From positions 179,970,798 through 180,034,797 of the forward strand of contig NC_134138.1 of the NCBI RefSeq assembly GCF_033958435.1: a stretch of 64,000 nt of DNA. The letters run 5' to 3'. The notes under the pieces were generated by a model that had not been told where the DNA came from, searched no databases, and worked only from the letters and a program-made list of their open reading frames with translations. Shown one piece after another: positions 1 through 11,034 of this stretch (the first letter of the stretch is position 1; every line of letters starts with the position of its first letter). Source of the stretch: Carettochelys insculpta. Lineage: Eukaryota > Chordata > Testudines > Carettochelyidae. The position numbers and the translations under genes were made by a program.

Positions 1-1493
1 CTCATTCACTCAGACACACCATCTGAGCCTCAGCCTGGATTATTCTATTTACTTCCCAAAATCCACAAACCTGGAAACCCTGGACGCCCTATCATTTCAG
101 GTATTGGGACCCTTACCACCAGACTATCCAGTTATGTGGACTTCCTTCTCAAACCCTATGCCACCAACGCTCCCAGCTATATCTGAGATACCACCGACTT
201 CCTGAGGAAATTAAAAAACATCGGAAAAGTTCCTGATAACGCCATCCTTGCCACAATGGATGTAGAGGCTCTGTACGCTAATATTCCACATAAAGATGGA
301 TTACAAGCAATCAGGAATACCATCCCTGATGCCACCACAGCCAATCTGGTGTCTGACCTCTGTAACTTTGTTCTCACACACAATCATTTCTGTTTTGGGG
401 ACAATTTATACCTCCAGATTCGTGGAACTGCTATGGGCACCCGCATGGCCCCACAATATGCTAATATATTTATGGCTGACCCGGAACAACGATTCCTCAG
501 CTCTCGTCTCCTATTACCACTCCTCTACTTAAGATACATTGATGACATCTTTATGATTTGGACCCATGGTACAGAGGCTCTAGAAGAATTCCACAGAGAC
601 TTTAACAATCTACACCCCACCATCAACTTATGCCTCGATTACAACATGCAAGAGATACATTTCCTGGACACTACAGTACTCATCAAGGATGGCCTGATCA
701 GTACCACACTGTACCGAAAACCTACTGGTCGCTATACTTATCTACACCCTTCTAGTTTCCATCCTGCATACGTGACTAGATCCATTGTTTACAGTCAAGC
801 TCTTAGGTACAATCGCATTTGCTCTGATCCAACTGACAGAGACCAAAAACTACAAGAATTTTACCAAATATTCATAAACCTGAATTACCCACCAAGAGAA
901 GTAAAAAAAACAAATCAACAGGGCCAGACGAATACCCAGAGACCAGCTACTCCAAGATCGGCCCAAAAAAAGCCAAGAACAGAACACCACTGGTCATCAC
1001 CTACAGCCCCCAACTCAGACCACTGCAACCAATTATTAAAGACCTACAACCTATTCTTAATCAGGATGCTACACTCCAGAAGGCCCTGGGTGACATGCCT
1101 GTTCTCTCCTACAGACAACCTCCCAAGCTTATGAGGATCCTCACTAACATCCACAGTCTATACCCCAGGAACACCGGTCCTGGAACCTTTCCCTGCAACA
1201 AAGCCCGCTGCCAGCTTTGTCCACATATCTTCTCTGGAAATACCATCACTGGACCTAACCAGGTTACTCACAGAATCACGGGCACTTTCTCATGCTCCTC
1301 TGCTAACATCATATATGCCATCATGTGCCAACAATGCCCAGATGCTTTGTATATTGGACAGACTTCTAACTCCCTTAGACAAAGGGTCAACGGGCACAAA
1401 AGAGACATCAAAACACTCCAGATCCACAAACCAGTTAGTCAATATTGTAATGGAATGGCGCATTCTGTCAATGACCTAAAGGTATGTGTGTAA
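1..1493 (+). pseudogene. PLE polyprotein: reverse transcriptase plus GIY-YIG endonuclease, broken
   Basis: In PLEs this protein copies element RNA at a nick; the GIY-YIG part is the endonuclease. Frame 1 is open from base 1 except for a TGA at 184-186. It shows the RT block DVEALYANIPH (from about 259), a RGTAMGTRMAP block (about 421-453) and the catalytic YIDD box at 535-546. The frame then slips twice, apparently at the A-runs at 903-910 and 965-971, so the C-terminus is read in frame 3. That part holds a Cys-rich stretch (CNKARCQLC, about 1195-1220) and the GIY-YIG core (IIYAI, then LYIGQTS at about 1348-1368), and ends at the stop before 1494. The N-terminus is outside the window. The element is inactive. 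Family assignment is firm; the exact PLE clade is not determined. Confidence 0.85.
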
Positions 1494-1898
1494 CTGAAGA
1501 GGAATTATCCCACCGTTCTGGAAAAAGAAGCAGCCGAGCTGGCTTTTATATTCAAATTCAGCACATTAACACATGGTTTAAATCGTGATGGGAACTTTCT
1601 GAGTCACTATAGGGGCTTGTCTGCATACTTGGTTCAATCTAATTCTTGAGCTTCCCCCCCACCCCTCCACTCTCTGATTTGCGCACCTTGATTATCTTTT
1701 TCTGATTTGTCCTTGCTTACTGTTTTTGGTTCTCTGTGTCTTAAATATTGAGTCTGTTCTGGTCTGGCTATGGTCTGAAGAAGTGGGTCTGTCCCACGAA
1801 AGCTCACCTAATAAACTATTTTGCTAGTCTTTAAAGTGCTACTTGACTGCCTATTGTTTTGATAGTGTATAGACTAGCAAGGCTTCCTCTCTGTTATT
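1..1898 (+). mobile_element. Penelope-like retroelement (PLE), 5' part outside the window
   Basis: The left edge cuts into the reverse-transcriptase part of a PLE. The RT is followed by a GIY-YIG endonuclease region and a non-coding tail. The tail holds the phrase GGTCTGTCCCACGAAAGCTC near 1785-1805, and it ends near 1898 with a sequence that recurs inverted at 3993 and 38447. The same tail occurs in several truncated copies in this window, which fixes the 3' end. The following bases (from about 1975) belong to a CR1 tail. Confidence 0.85.
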
Positions 1899-1974
1899 AT
1901 TCTTAGAGCAGTGACTAAAGAGCACAAAACCAGATCTTTCTGTCAGAGATGGAATAAGAATGAATGATGCCCAG

Positions 1975-2480
1975 ATCAACCAAAATAACATGGCTCCAGG
2001 CACTCAGTATAGACAGGATGTGGACACATTGGAGTGGGTTCAGTGGAGGGCAACAAAAATGATTAAGGGGTTGGAGAACATGACCTATGAGGAGAGGCTG
2101 AGAGATTTGGACTTAGTTTGCAGAACAGAAGATTGAGGGGCGATTTGATAGCAGCCTTCAATTTCCTGAAAGAGGGCTCTAAAGAGGATGGTGAGAATGT
2201 TGTCAGTGGTAACACATGGCAGAACAAGGAGCAATGGACTGAAGTTAGAGGAAGAGGTGTAGGTTGGATAGCAGGAAATACTATTTCACCAGGAGGGTGG
2301 TGAAGCACTGGAATGCATTACCAAGAAAGGTGGTAGAATCTCCATCTCTAGAGGTTTTTAAGTCCTGGCTTGACATAGTCATGACGAGGATGATTTAGAT
2401 GGGGTTGATCCTGCTTTAGGCAGGGGGATAGACTAGAGGACCTCCTGAGATCCCATCCAGCCTTAGAATTCTCTTCCTTC
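1975..2480 (+). mobile_element. CR1 LINE, 3' fragment
   Basis: The segment is a heavily 5'-truncated CR1 on the plus strand. It keeps the decayed end of ORF2 (CAACAAAAATGATTAAGGGG at 2051 and the FNFLKEGS reading at about 2159-2182) and the 3' UTR ending in a 'gacctcctgagatcccatccagcc'-type tail at about 2440-2465. It abuts the PLE tail; the 5' boundary is uncertain by tens of bases. Confidence 0.8.
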
Positions 2481-3983
2481 TTTCTAGTAGCAGTGGACAT
2501 GCAAAATCCATGGGTCCTTTCAAACAATATTGGGGCCTTGACTAGCTAATACACACTAGTCCCTAGAACTCCAGCCACAGATACCTCCTCATACTAGAAG
2601 GCTCTGCAGCTCATGCTGTACTTAGGCCTTGCCTGTCCTATTACAATTAAGAGGTATTTTATCTGTCATGGTTTACCTACCTACCTACCTTAAACTGCAG
2701 CTGTGCTTAAATGTATTAAGTCACTAAATATTTTCTTTTATTTACTAACTGCATAGAAACTGATTTCCCCCCTTCCCAAATTTGCCAGTAATTGCAACCC
2801 TGCCTCTCTTTAAGCAGCAGAAGCACTTGGTTATTCAAGTCACTGTGTTGTTTTAAAAGAAATAATTAAACTGATTTTTTTCCCAGACTTCATAACCAAA
2901 ATCTGAATCAGATACCATGATTTTATCTTGACAGTGACCTTTTTTAAAAAAATATGGAAAGCTAAGGAGGACTAGGTTTAACACTGGGTTAAAAAAAAAG
3001 CTTTGATAAGATGCTTGAAGAACATCATCAAATAGGATTCTAAATCTAGCAAACCCCACTTCTAATAGGCAGAAATTGTAATTAACCAGTTTTCCCTGGA
3101 GTAGCAATATAACAGGGCTTGAGCAGGTGTGTGACTGTTGTGTTATTAAAATTAGATAAAAATTGTCAGCTTTTCACTATGAAACAAATGAAAAGCAGAG
3201 CAGATGCTGTAATAACCATTCATTTTCATTCACCACCTATGTGTTATAAAGCTGGATCAAGAACCTTGGAAAAAAACAATTTTTTTGCTTGCCTGTACAA
3301 TGGTATAACAAAGCACTAGAATGTTTTTAGCCAAGTTTGAATACATATTAGCCAAACTACTTTTGATGTAACTACTGAAGTTCAGAACATATTTGGCTTT
3401 GAGTGCTGAAGAGGATCAAGACTTGAACAATTTATATCCCTCAACACCCAAATTTTGGATGACCTGAATCTGAACGAACTCTGGTATCATGACGCATATA
3501 CAGAAGACCAAATCAAGGCCAAACCTTAATTCTGACATTTCTTGACTTTTGAACATTTCACTTTGCAGCATGGATGCTCTTAACTTAAGAAAAGTTTGTC
3601 TGTTAATGAAAATGCACAGTATTGAAATAAATATAACATTCCAAGGAGCCTCACCTAAATGTCACTATATGGAATTTTGACACCCTCACCCCATGCTCCT
3701 GGATAAATGCTTCTACAAGATTTTTAACATTTATTTGAATTTATTTGAAAATGTGAAGTGATTTTCTAAAGTTGAAAGAGATTTCTTTGCTTCTGTAGAT
3801 TGCTATTTGGCATGTCCTAGGGTGTAGAAATCAGTACAAATTTAAGCCAGGTACCTATTTTGTTCCTCAGAAACCCCACAGAGCAATTACCAAAAGAAAT
3901 TAAAAGTAACACTTGATAGCATTTACTAATGAGGGAGCCACTGATGTAAAATAAAGGAATCATACAAGTGAGAAACAAAACAG
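2481..3983. other. No gene seen; AT-rich unassigned DNA
   Basis: Short spurious frames only. There is an ACCT tetranucleotide run near 2680. I recognise no repeat family. Confidence 0.5.
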
Positions 3984-3992
3984 TGTCAAAAG

Positions 3993-4476
3993 GAACAGAG
4001 AGGGAGCCGTGCTAGTCTATATATTATCAACACAAAAAAGCAGTCAAGTAGCACTTTAAAGACTAACACAATAGTTTATTAGGTGAGCTTTCGTGGGACA
4101 GACCCACTTCTTCAGACCATAGCCATACCAGAACAGACTCAATATTTAAGGCACAGAGAACCAAAAACAGTAATCAAAGTTGACAAATCAGAAAAAAAAT
4201 GATCAATGTGAGCAAATCAGAGAGCAGAGGGGCAGAGGGGAGTCAAGAATTAGATTAAGCTCCTCTCCCCACCCCTCTGCTCTCTGATTTGCTCACCTTG
4301 ATCATTTTTTTCTGATTTGTCAACTTTGATTACCGTTTTTGGTTCTCTATGCTTTAAATATTGAGTCTGTTCTGATATGGCTATGGTCTGAAAAAGTGGG
4401 TCTGTCCCACGAAAGCTCACCTAATAATTATTTTGTTAGTCTTTAAAGTGCTACTTTACTGCTTTTTTGTTTTGAC
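3993..4476. mobile_element. Head-to-head pair of truncated PLE tails (inverted repeat)
   Basis: The left arm (about 3993-4260) is the reverse complement of the PLE tail seen at 1640-1898. The right arm (about 4261-4476) is the same tail in plus orientation, slightly shorter at its outer end. The two arms meet near 4260. TGTCAAAAG occurs directly outside both ends (3984-3992 and 4477-4485), which fits a 9-bp target-site duplication of the composite as one insertion. Confidence 0.8.
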
Positions 4477-4485
4477 TGTCAAAAG

Positions 4486-5198
4486 TGGTAGAGAGAAAAA
4501 ATGTATTTTATACATAAAATGTTAGTGATACCTCAGTAATGAACTAAGATTGTGCTTTTAGCAATAAAAAGCCCCCCAAAATATCCTTTCAGTAGTAACT
4601 GATTTGTGTTGAAAAATTCTCTGATAATATATTTAAAAAATGGAAAAACTGAGTGTAAATAGATGCATAGAACAACTCACAAAATGATTTCAAGATGCTT
4701 AAATATTTGGAATGAATCACATGCTTAAAGTTGAGGATAGTAACATCTTCAGAAGTGCATAAGTGACTTGGAACCCTACATTCCACTTTCAAAAGGAACT
4801 TTGGCTGCTGAAACACTTAGCACATTTGAAAATGTTATCTGACGTGTGTTAGTGCTTGTCTGAACTAAGCAGCCCGAGGCAGCACTGGTGCAATTCATCA
4901 CTTAGGTACACCTGTGTCGTGAATGCTAATAAATGGTAAAATGGTATCACAGGGAAGTACAACACTGACATTCATGGCACATAGGACAGGATCAGGACTG
5001 GTCACTCAAGTACTAGATGTGGTGTGAAAAGGCTGGCTGAAATAGGCCAACACTACCTACCTGTGCAATTCATTTCATTGATTCACTTCCCAGTGTCAGA
5101 AATAATCAGGAGCAGCCTTGTAAATATTTTGCCACAGGGAAACCACAAGTACAGCCATATTTGGGAGGATAAGTATATTTAAAATGCTCTGCAAGTTA
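4486..5198. other. No gene seen
   Basis: The DNA is AT-rich and has no convincing coding frame. The part at 4855-5060 has a composition reminiscent of decayed MITE DNA, but I cannot assign it. Confidence 0.4.
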
Positions 5199-5460
5199 GG
5201 AATGTAACTGGTTAATCTTTAAGCCTCATGCTAAACACATGAGGATAACCCATTGCAGTTAACCAGTAGATGCTGGAGCAGTACTTGGCTCACTGCAGAC
5301 AAGGCTGCTCCAGCCCCACAGGGCTTGCCAGGGGTTAAGATGTTCCAGCCTGGCTGCAGCAGCCCTCATCCACAATGCGGGGAGTGGGGGAGCAGCCCTC
5401 CCCCCCAATCATTCACCCCACCCTCCCCCTGTTTAATCAGTTAACAAGGATGTTACATCC
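5199..5460. mobile_element. Candidate MITE with GGRATGTAAC ends
   Basis: The left end (GGAATGTAACTGGTTAAT) and the reverse complement of the right end share GGRATGTAAC and a nearby GTTAA motif. The interior is GC-rich and unlike its flanks. I see no clear target duplication, so the element class is open. Confidence 0.35.
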
Positions 5461-5869
5461 CAATACAAATATTAACAAACCCCTGTAGAAATGGCCCGGC
5501 TCCAGGCACAATCTCATGAAGGGAATTACCTGCATCTTTCTGCACATTGACAGTAGCTAATTTCCGAGGTGACACAGCTCTTTTCATCACATTTCAAAGC
5601 ACTTTACAGTAAATTCTATCATTTGGAACTCTTAAATAACCAGCACCGTAACCATAAGTAAATTGTAGTTGTTTTCTATACATGCAGTATAACAAAATCA
5701 AACAGTACAAGTTTATAGTATACAATACAACTGTTGTTAGTAAATAAAGTCCACTTTATTATTTCTTAATATCTCCTCGTTTTACTTTAGCGTTATGCAT
5801 TGCTAGGTATACCTCTCTATGAGCCACAATATTTGAATAGATGGCAAACTCCTGGTCCTGGGGTTCCTG

Positions 5870-6045
5870 GATATGAAAGAGTTTACTGTATAAAATGGAA
5901 CTCTGTCATACAGAGGGAAACTGAGACACTGGCAGGGAAAGTCAGTTACCTAAGATCATCCAACAGACCAGTTACAGAGCTGGGACAACAACTCTGGTCT
6001 CTTGAACCTCTCTGCTGTCAACCACTAAATAATACAGCCTCCTAG
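5870..6045 (-). repeat. MIR-like SINE fragment
   Basis: The order of phrases matches the core and 3' half of a MIR read from the other strand: GAGGGAAACTGAGACACTGG, then 'cctaagatcatcc', then 'agctggga', then 'ctctggtctc'. It is highly diverged, as expected of an ancient SINE. Confidence 0.55.
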
Positions 6046-6049
6046 TGAG

Positions 6050-8342
6050 TTACGCGATTGATAGAGATGAGTAATACATTAGAGATCAGGCATCCTAGCT
6101 TCCATTCCTGGCTCTGGGAATGAAGTGTGTGGTTTAGTTCTCTGAGACAAAATAATTGAAGCATAATCAATAATGAGAAATATTAGGTTTATCATATTAG
6201 CGGAGCAGCTCACCCTAAGTCTCTAATTCAGCACAAAACTCAGGCCAAAAGCATCAGGGATTAAAAGATCTATAAAGCACCTTCTATGTCCTCCCACTCC
6301 CAGACTGCTCCATGGACCAAATTTACATCAGCCTGGGTGCCTGCATATTTCACAGCAGCCTCCTCAGGCTGTTCTGTAGGCTGCACTGCCAGAATCTCCT
6401 CAGTGCTTTGTGTGGCAGAGCCCCCTGCACAAACTTGCTCTCCGAAAGTGGATGACTCTCCTTCTGGAACTGGGGGGTTGAGCGCCTCTTTGTGCCACTA
6501 CTGCTTTTACTCAGTACAAAAGGGGCCAGAGCAGAGATCAGGGCCTCACTTCTGGATGCTACTCCACACTCTGCCAGCAGTAACTTGATTTATCTTATTT
6601 ATAAAAACAGGACTGATTATACTAATGCCGTAGATCTGGTGTTTATGGCCTGGGTTAATAATAGGGTGGAGGAGTGTATGAAAATACAAAGAACAATCCT
6701 TAGTGGTGAGATATTAGCTCAAGTCTAATGGCTGCCAGTTCATGGAACTTTCTGCAGGGATATTTGGTGAGCATCTCTTTTGTCTCATGTTTTCAAGAGT
6801 CAGAGTGTCCCCGTGAATGTGTGACGTTATTGCTGCCAAATATAGTAAGTTTTTTGGGGGACTTTTCAATATCTAGAGGAAAAAGAATGACAATACAGAC
6901 AAAATACTCTCTCCATAAAAGTAGTAATATATTAATGAGCACATGCGGAGCAACTCAAGGAACAGTGTGTTAGATTTTTTGTAAAAGATGTCTGATAAAA
7001 AGAAGAGAGTCCAATGTTTCCAGACTCCTGAAATTTACAACTTCTTAGTCCGTCTGTATAACTATTTGCATCAAACCATTACAAAATCCTGTCAAGCTAC
7101 TCAGTTTACATTCCACATTGTACGTTTGCCATTTTTGTGAACTTTTTACAAAACAAAGCTTCCAAACTCACTGAACACTTCTGCCTCCACAATAACTATG
7201 CTGGCACTACCAGCTCTGGCTGCTCTCTTTTTTTTAAATCTGGTATGTCATCTAAATTTGCTATAAACGGCAGTAGATGATGATGATATAAAAATGGCAG
7301 CACCCTCTCTCCCTTCGCAAAGATTGCCACTAAAGGATTTGCAAGACAGGGTGGAAAGTGTTAAGAAAATTTCAGGGTAAGAACAGCTATTTCTCCAGAT
7401 CTACAATGGAAATATCCATCACTGTAAAGTGCTTTGAGTTCCTCCCTTAATAGATGCTAAAAAAAACACTGCAACGTATTATTTATCATAGAGCTGTAAA
7501 AAATGTCATTCACTAGCATGACATCCCAATGATGAATTATAAATATATGTGGATTTTTATCAGAAAAGGTAAACTATTGAGTTTTATAGAAAAGACTCGC
7601 TCTGAATGATTTCTTGTGGGGAAAAGTAATTGACACTTGGAATCTTTAGCTGGTTATAACTTGTTGGTTAAAAAAAGTAAAAAAACCTATTAGTTCATGT
7701 GGTTCAGAAGCTTGTTTTATAACATGTACACTATAAATTACAAGGAAGTACATGAAAGGGCTGGGTAATGTCCTTATCTAGATGACCTGTGCTCCTGTGA
7801 TTTATTTTGTCACCAGAACTCTTTGTAATCTATAGCTGTGGGTCTTTTATTTATCTGTTTTATTGGGCTATCCAATGCTCCCTTTCCATTAACTGCTTGT
7901 TCTTCATTGAAAAGCTGCTTAATACATGTATCACCTCTTCCCCCACCCCTGCTCCCCTTCTACATTTCCCAGCTGCCCCCTCTCTCCCAGTAATAGTACA
8001 CCAAACCCCATGTCAGGCCTTGCAGGACCATGAGAATTACCAGCTGGGAAGGAATAAAAATGTGGCCTCCGTAAAGGGCTCTCTTGCCTCTGTTGTAATA
8101 TCCACAAAGTCCCAGTCAGCAGACCTGTTCCTGGCATTAGGCAGTTTTATAAATGCTTGTGTTTCCAATGATGAGATAACGACTTCATTTTTTTTTTCAG
8201 GATTGTTCGGAACCAGACTGAATTTCCAGTTGCCACAGGGGCAAAGGTACCAAACATATGCTCATACGTATTTGTATACTGAGCTGTTGGGGATGCTACA
8301 AATATTTTCTGCAAATGCTCTTTTCTTTCTGCAATGCACCCC
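6050..8342. other. No gene seen; possible further MIR trace at 6085-6150
   Basis: The open frames here, including one of 186 codons at 7807-8367, have no recognisable domain and an ordinary AT-rich composition. A pyrimidine tract plus AG at about 8188-8202 looks like a splice acceptor, but no exon can be defended from it. The phrase at 6085-6150 resembles the 5' half of a MIR. Confidence 0.4.
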
Positions 8343-8575
8343 ATGTTTAGGCCTTACCCAATGTTGAAAGTTTCTCTGTCTTCCTTGTAACTTTGTTTGA
8401 TTGTTTTCTTTTAACTGCCTATTGGTACATAATAGCTTCAAAAATGTGTAATTTTTGTGTCTTCAAACTATTTTCCCCTTATCCTTTTTTATTTGGCAAA
8501 TAATGGATTTATATAGATACAGGCTGGGCACCAAAATATGGGTCTGGGTTCAGATATTGAACACTTTGAAGACGT
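8343..8575 (+). repeat. Diverged direct repeat, copy A (partner at 14388)
   Basis: This stretch aligns by eye with 14388-14620 through a shared order of phrases: CATGTTTAGGCCTT, CTTGTAACT, CATAATAGCTTCAAAA, CCATTTGGCAAATA-like, ATACAGGCTGGGCACCAAA and GGGTCTGG.TTCAGATA. It matches no transposon family I know. Confidence 0.7.
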
Positions 8576-9006
8576 GTCTTCAGTCTACGCTGGCTTCCAG
8601 GTAATTTTTAGATGCAATTTAATTTGCTGAGTTTTGATGTCAAATGGATTAGGTCCTGGTTATTGGTGGAGGACATGTCAGTCCTACTATTACCCAGCTG
8701 TAGTTGAGATTTTCAGAGGCTCTTGACCAGCAAGACCCTCTGAATTGGTAACAAAGCATTTTCATCCCTGCTTTTACATGAACAAAACCCAGCACTGGCC
8801 AGGAAACTACTGATGCAAAATGGAAATGGGTAAGTGTCCTCACTCTGTTTCCAGTTTTGGTCGCTTTACATGATTGTGGGTTTTTGTGTGTCTGTGTGAG
8901 AGCACCTCTACTCTAAATTCCAGAGACAGGTTGTAGAGAGCTGACTTTGTTCAGCTTTGAGTGAACTAAAAAGAGGGCAGCTCAACTGAATGCCAATAAG
9001 CACTTC
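8576..9006. other. No gene seen
   Basis: Unassigned sequence between the direct repeat and the Harbinger element. No long frame carries a domain. Confidence 0.4.
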
Positions 9007-9378
9007 GGCTATGTCTACACTAGCACACTACGTCGAAGTAGCCTATTTCGAAGTACAAACATTAAAATAGACTACTTTGACACGTATCGTCTACACGTCC
9101 TCCAGACCTGGTGCCATCAACGTTCAATGTTGAAGTATCGACGGGGAACATCAAAAGGAATGGCCCCAGAAGGAAATGCGAAGCGTCCGCACACACAAGC
9201 ACTCCCTGTCAAAATAAGGGGCCAGGAAAGCCCGCGGACTGTGTCACAGGCTGGACTAGCCATTGCAGGTCAACAGCAAGCTGCTCCTTTAAAGGGCCCC
9301 TCCCAGACACACCCGGCCTGCACAGCACAAGGTCCGCAGAGTACTCTCCACACTCTCGCAGACCAAGTCACAGCAGAT

Positions 9379-10739
9379 ATGGATCCCCAGCAGCAGCAGC
9401 AGCGGGTGGTGGCCCTCCAGGTAGTCATCCAGGGGGCAAGCGCCCTGCTAGGTGCTGCCCGGGAGGCCACCCAGTGGTTCCTCCTAGAGGAGCCCTCCCC
9501 GGGGGCAGACAGGGATGCCCCTGACCACCAGACTCCCCTCTTCCTCCCCCGCCTGTGGAGCTACCCCACCAGCTCTGAGTGGTGGGAGCAGCTGGTCATG
9601 CACGAGTGGGATGATGACCAGTGGCTGCGGAACTTCCGCATGCACCAGCAGACCTTTCTGGAGCTCTGGCAGTGGCTCACCCCCGCACTGAGGTGCCAGG
9701 CACATAGATGAGGTGCGCCCTCTCTGTCGAGAGGAGAGTCGCAATAGCCATCTGGAAGCTGGCCACTCCAGACAGCTACCGCTCTGTGGGACACCAGTTT
9801 GGAGGGGGAAAGGCCACGGTTGGGGCCATCCTCATTGAAGTAAGGAGGCCCGGGCATGCACCCATTGGGGGGCCGAGGGGCTGGGTGTGGGGCTGCGGAG
9901 GGAGGAGTACCCGGGGAGGTGCCCAGGATGGGAGTCTGGGGCACCCTTCACACCCTCATGGACACCTGCGTTACCTCCCCACAGGTGGTCTGTGTGCTCA
10001 ATGCCATGCTGCTCCAGAGGGTCATCCAACTCGGGGCCCTGGACACAGCCATTGCGGGATTTGCCGCCATGGGGTTCCCGAACTGCTTTGGGGCCCTGGA
10101 CGGGACCCACATCCCCATCTGTGCCCCAGACCACAGCGGAGGAAGATACATCAACCCCAGCGGCTACCACTCTGTGGTCCTGCAGGCCAGGGTGGACAGC
10201 CGGGGCCGATTCCAGGACGTGTACATGGGCTGTCCCGGCTTCACACATGACACCTGTGTTTTTAGGAACTGGGGCCTGTGCCGCTGGCTGGAGGCAGGGA
10301 CCTACATCCCCCAGAGGGAGATCCTCTGGGGGACACCACTGTGCCCCTCTGCCTCATGGTGCTTATGGCCTACCCCCTCCAGCCCTGGCTCATGCACCCG
10401 TACACTGGCCACCTCAACACCAGCCAGGAGTGGTTCAACGCCTGCCTGAACCACTCCTGCCAGGTGGTGGAGAGGGCCTTCGGCTGCCTGAAGGGCCACT
10501 GGCGGTGCCTCCTTGGCCACCTGGATATCGGCCTCCAGAACATCCCCCAGGTTGTAGGCATGTGCTGCACGCTCCACAACATTGTAGAGAGCAAGGGGGA
10601 GGCCTTCATCCAGGAGTGGGCAGTTGATGCAGGCACAGGCTTCCCCCAGCTAGCCACTGCACCCAGCTGCCAGGCCCACCACAAGATGGTAAGGGTCCAT
10701 GTTTATCTGAGGGCCCATTTTGATCAGGAAGACCCCTGA
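9379..10739 (+). pseudogene. HARBI1-type DDE transposase of Harbinger element 1, broken
   Basis: The protein would cut and join the element ends. The ATG at 9379 starts a reading with a short Gln run (MDPQQQQQ). Exon 1 runs to 9839 and exon 2 starts at 9985; the 145-bp intron has GTAAGG and ACAG borders and lies at the same place as in the copy at 22.5-24.0 kb. DDE motifs are visible: the first Asp in FGALDGTHIP (about 10090-10120), the second Asp in GFTHDTCVFRN (about 10237-10269) and the Glu in QVVERAFGCLKG (about 10460-10495). The frame breaks near 9700 and again at the G-run near 10327-10332. The C-terminus ends at 10739 in frame 3. The Myb-like partner lies downstream on the opposite strand. 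The identity is firm and the copy is non-functional. Confidence 0.88.
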
Positions 10740-10766
10740 GCACCTCCCTGGCCTTCTCTGGAGGAC

Positions 10767-10813
10767 CCCCCCCCACACACACACACACACTGCCTGCACA
10801 CCACCCCCCCCCA
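10767..10813. repeat. C-run and CA microsatellite
   Basis: Poly-C, then (AC)n, then a second poly-C block in the 3' UTR of the element-1 transposase. Confidence 0.85.
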
Positions 10814-10841
10814 ACAAGCACACGTCTCCAGTTCTTTGGAA

Positions 10842-10847
10842 AATAAA
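10842..10847 (+). promoter_or_regulatory. Polyadenylation signal of the element-1 transposase
   Basis: AATAAA lies 103 bases after the transposase stop, just past a C- and CA-rich stretch at 10767-10813. Confidence 0.6.
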
Positions 10848-11034
10848 ACTGATTTTTGGAAAACTGCTAACTGTGTTATGTTCACAATAGAAACTACAAC
10901 CAATATACAAATGAGGACAATGATATACAAGGGGGACAACCATATACAAATGGGGGCCCGGCTGTTGGCTCGGCCGTTGGCCTATCAGTCTGGGGTGGGG
11001 GTAGAGAGGTGCAACCCCCGGTGGGTATGGGCCG

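Noticed and set aside
8188..8250. Possible host exon after a strong pyrimidine tract and AG, with a following GT
   Set aside because: Only about 46 bases between borders, no family match and no partner exons. Not enough to call.
7807..8367. 186-codon open frame on plus in AT-rich DNA
   Set aside because: No domain, low-complexity hydrophobic and Pro/Ser stretches, no conserved start context, and it overlaps the unexplained repeat. Treated as chance.
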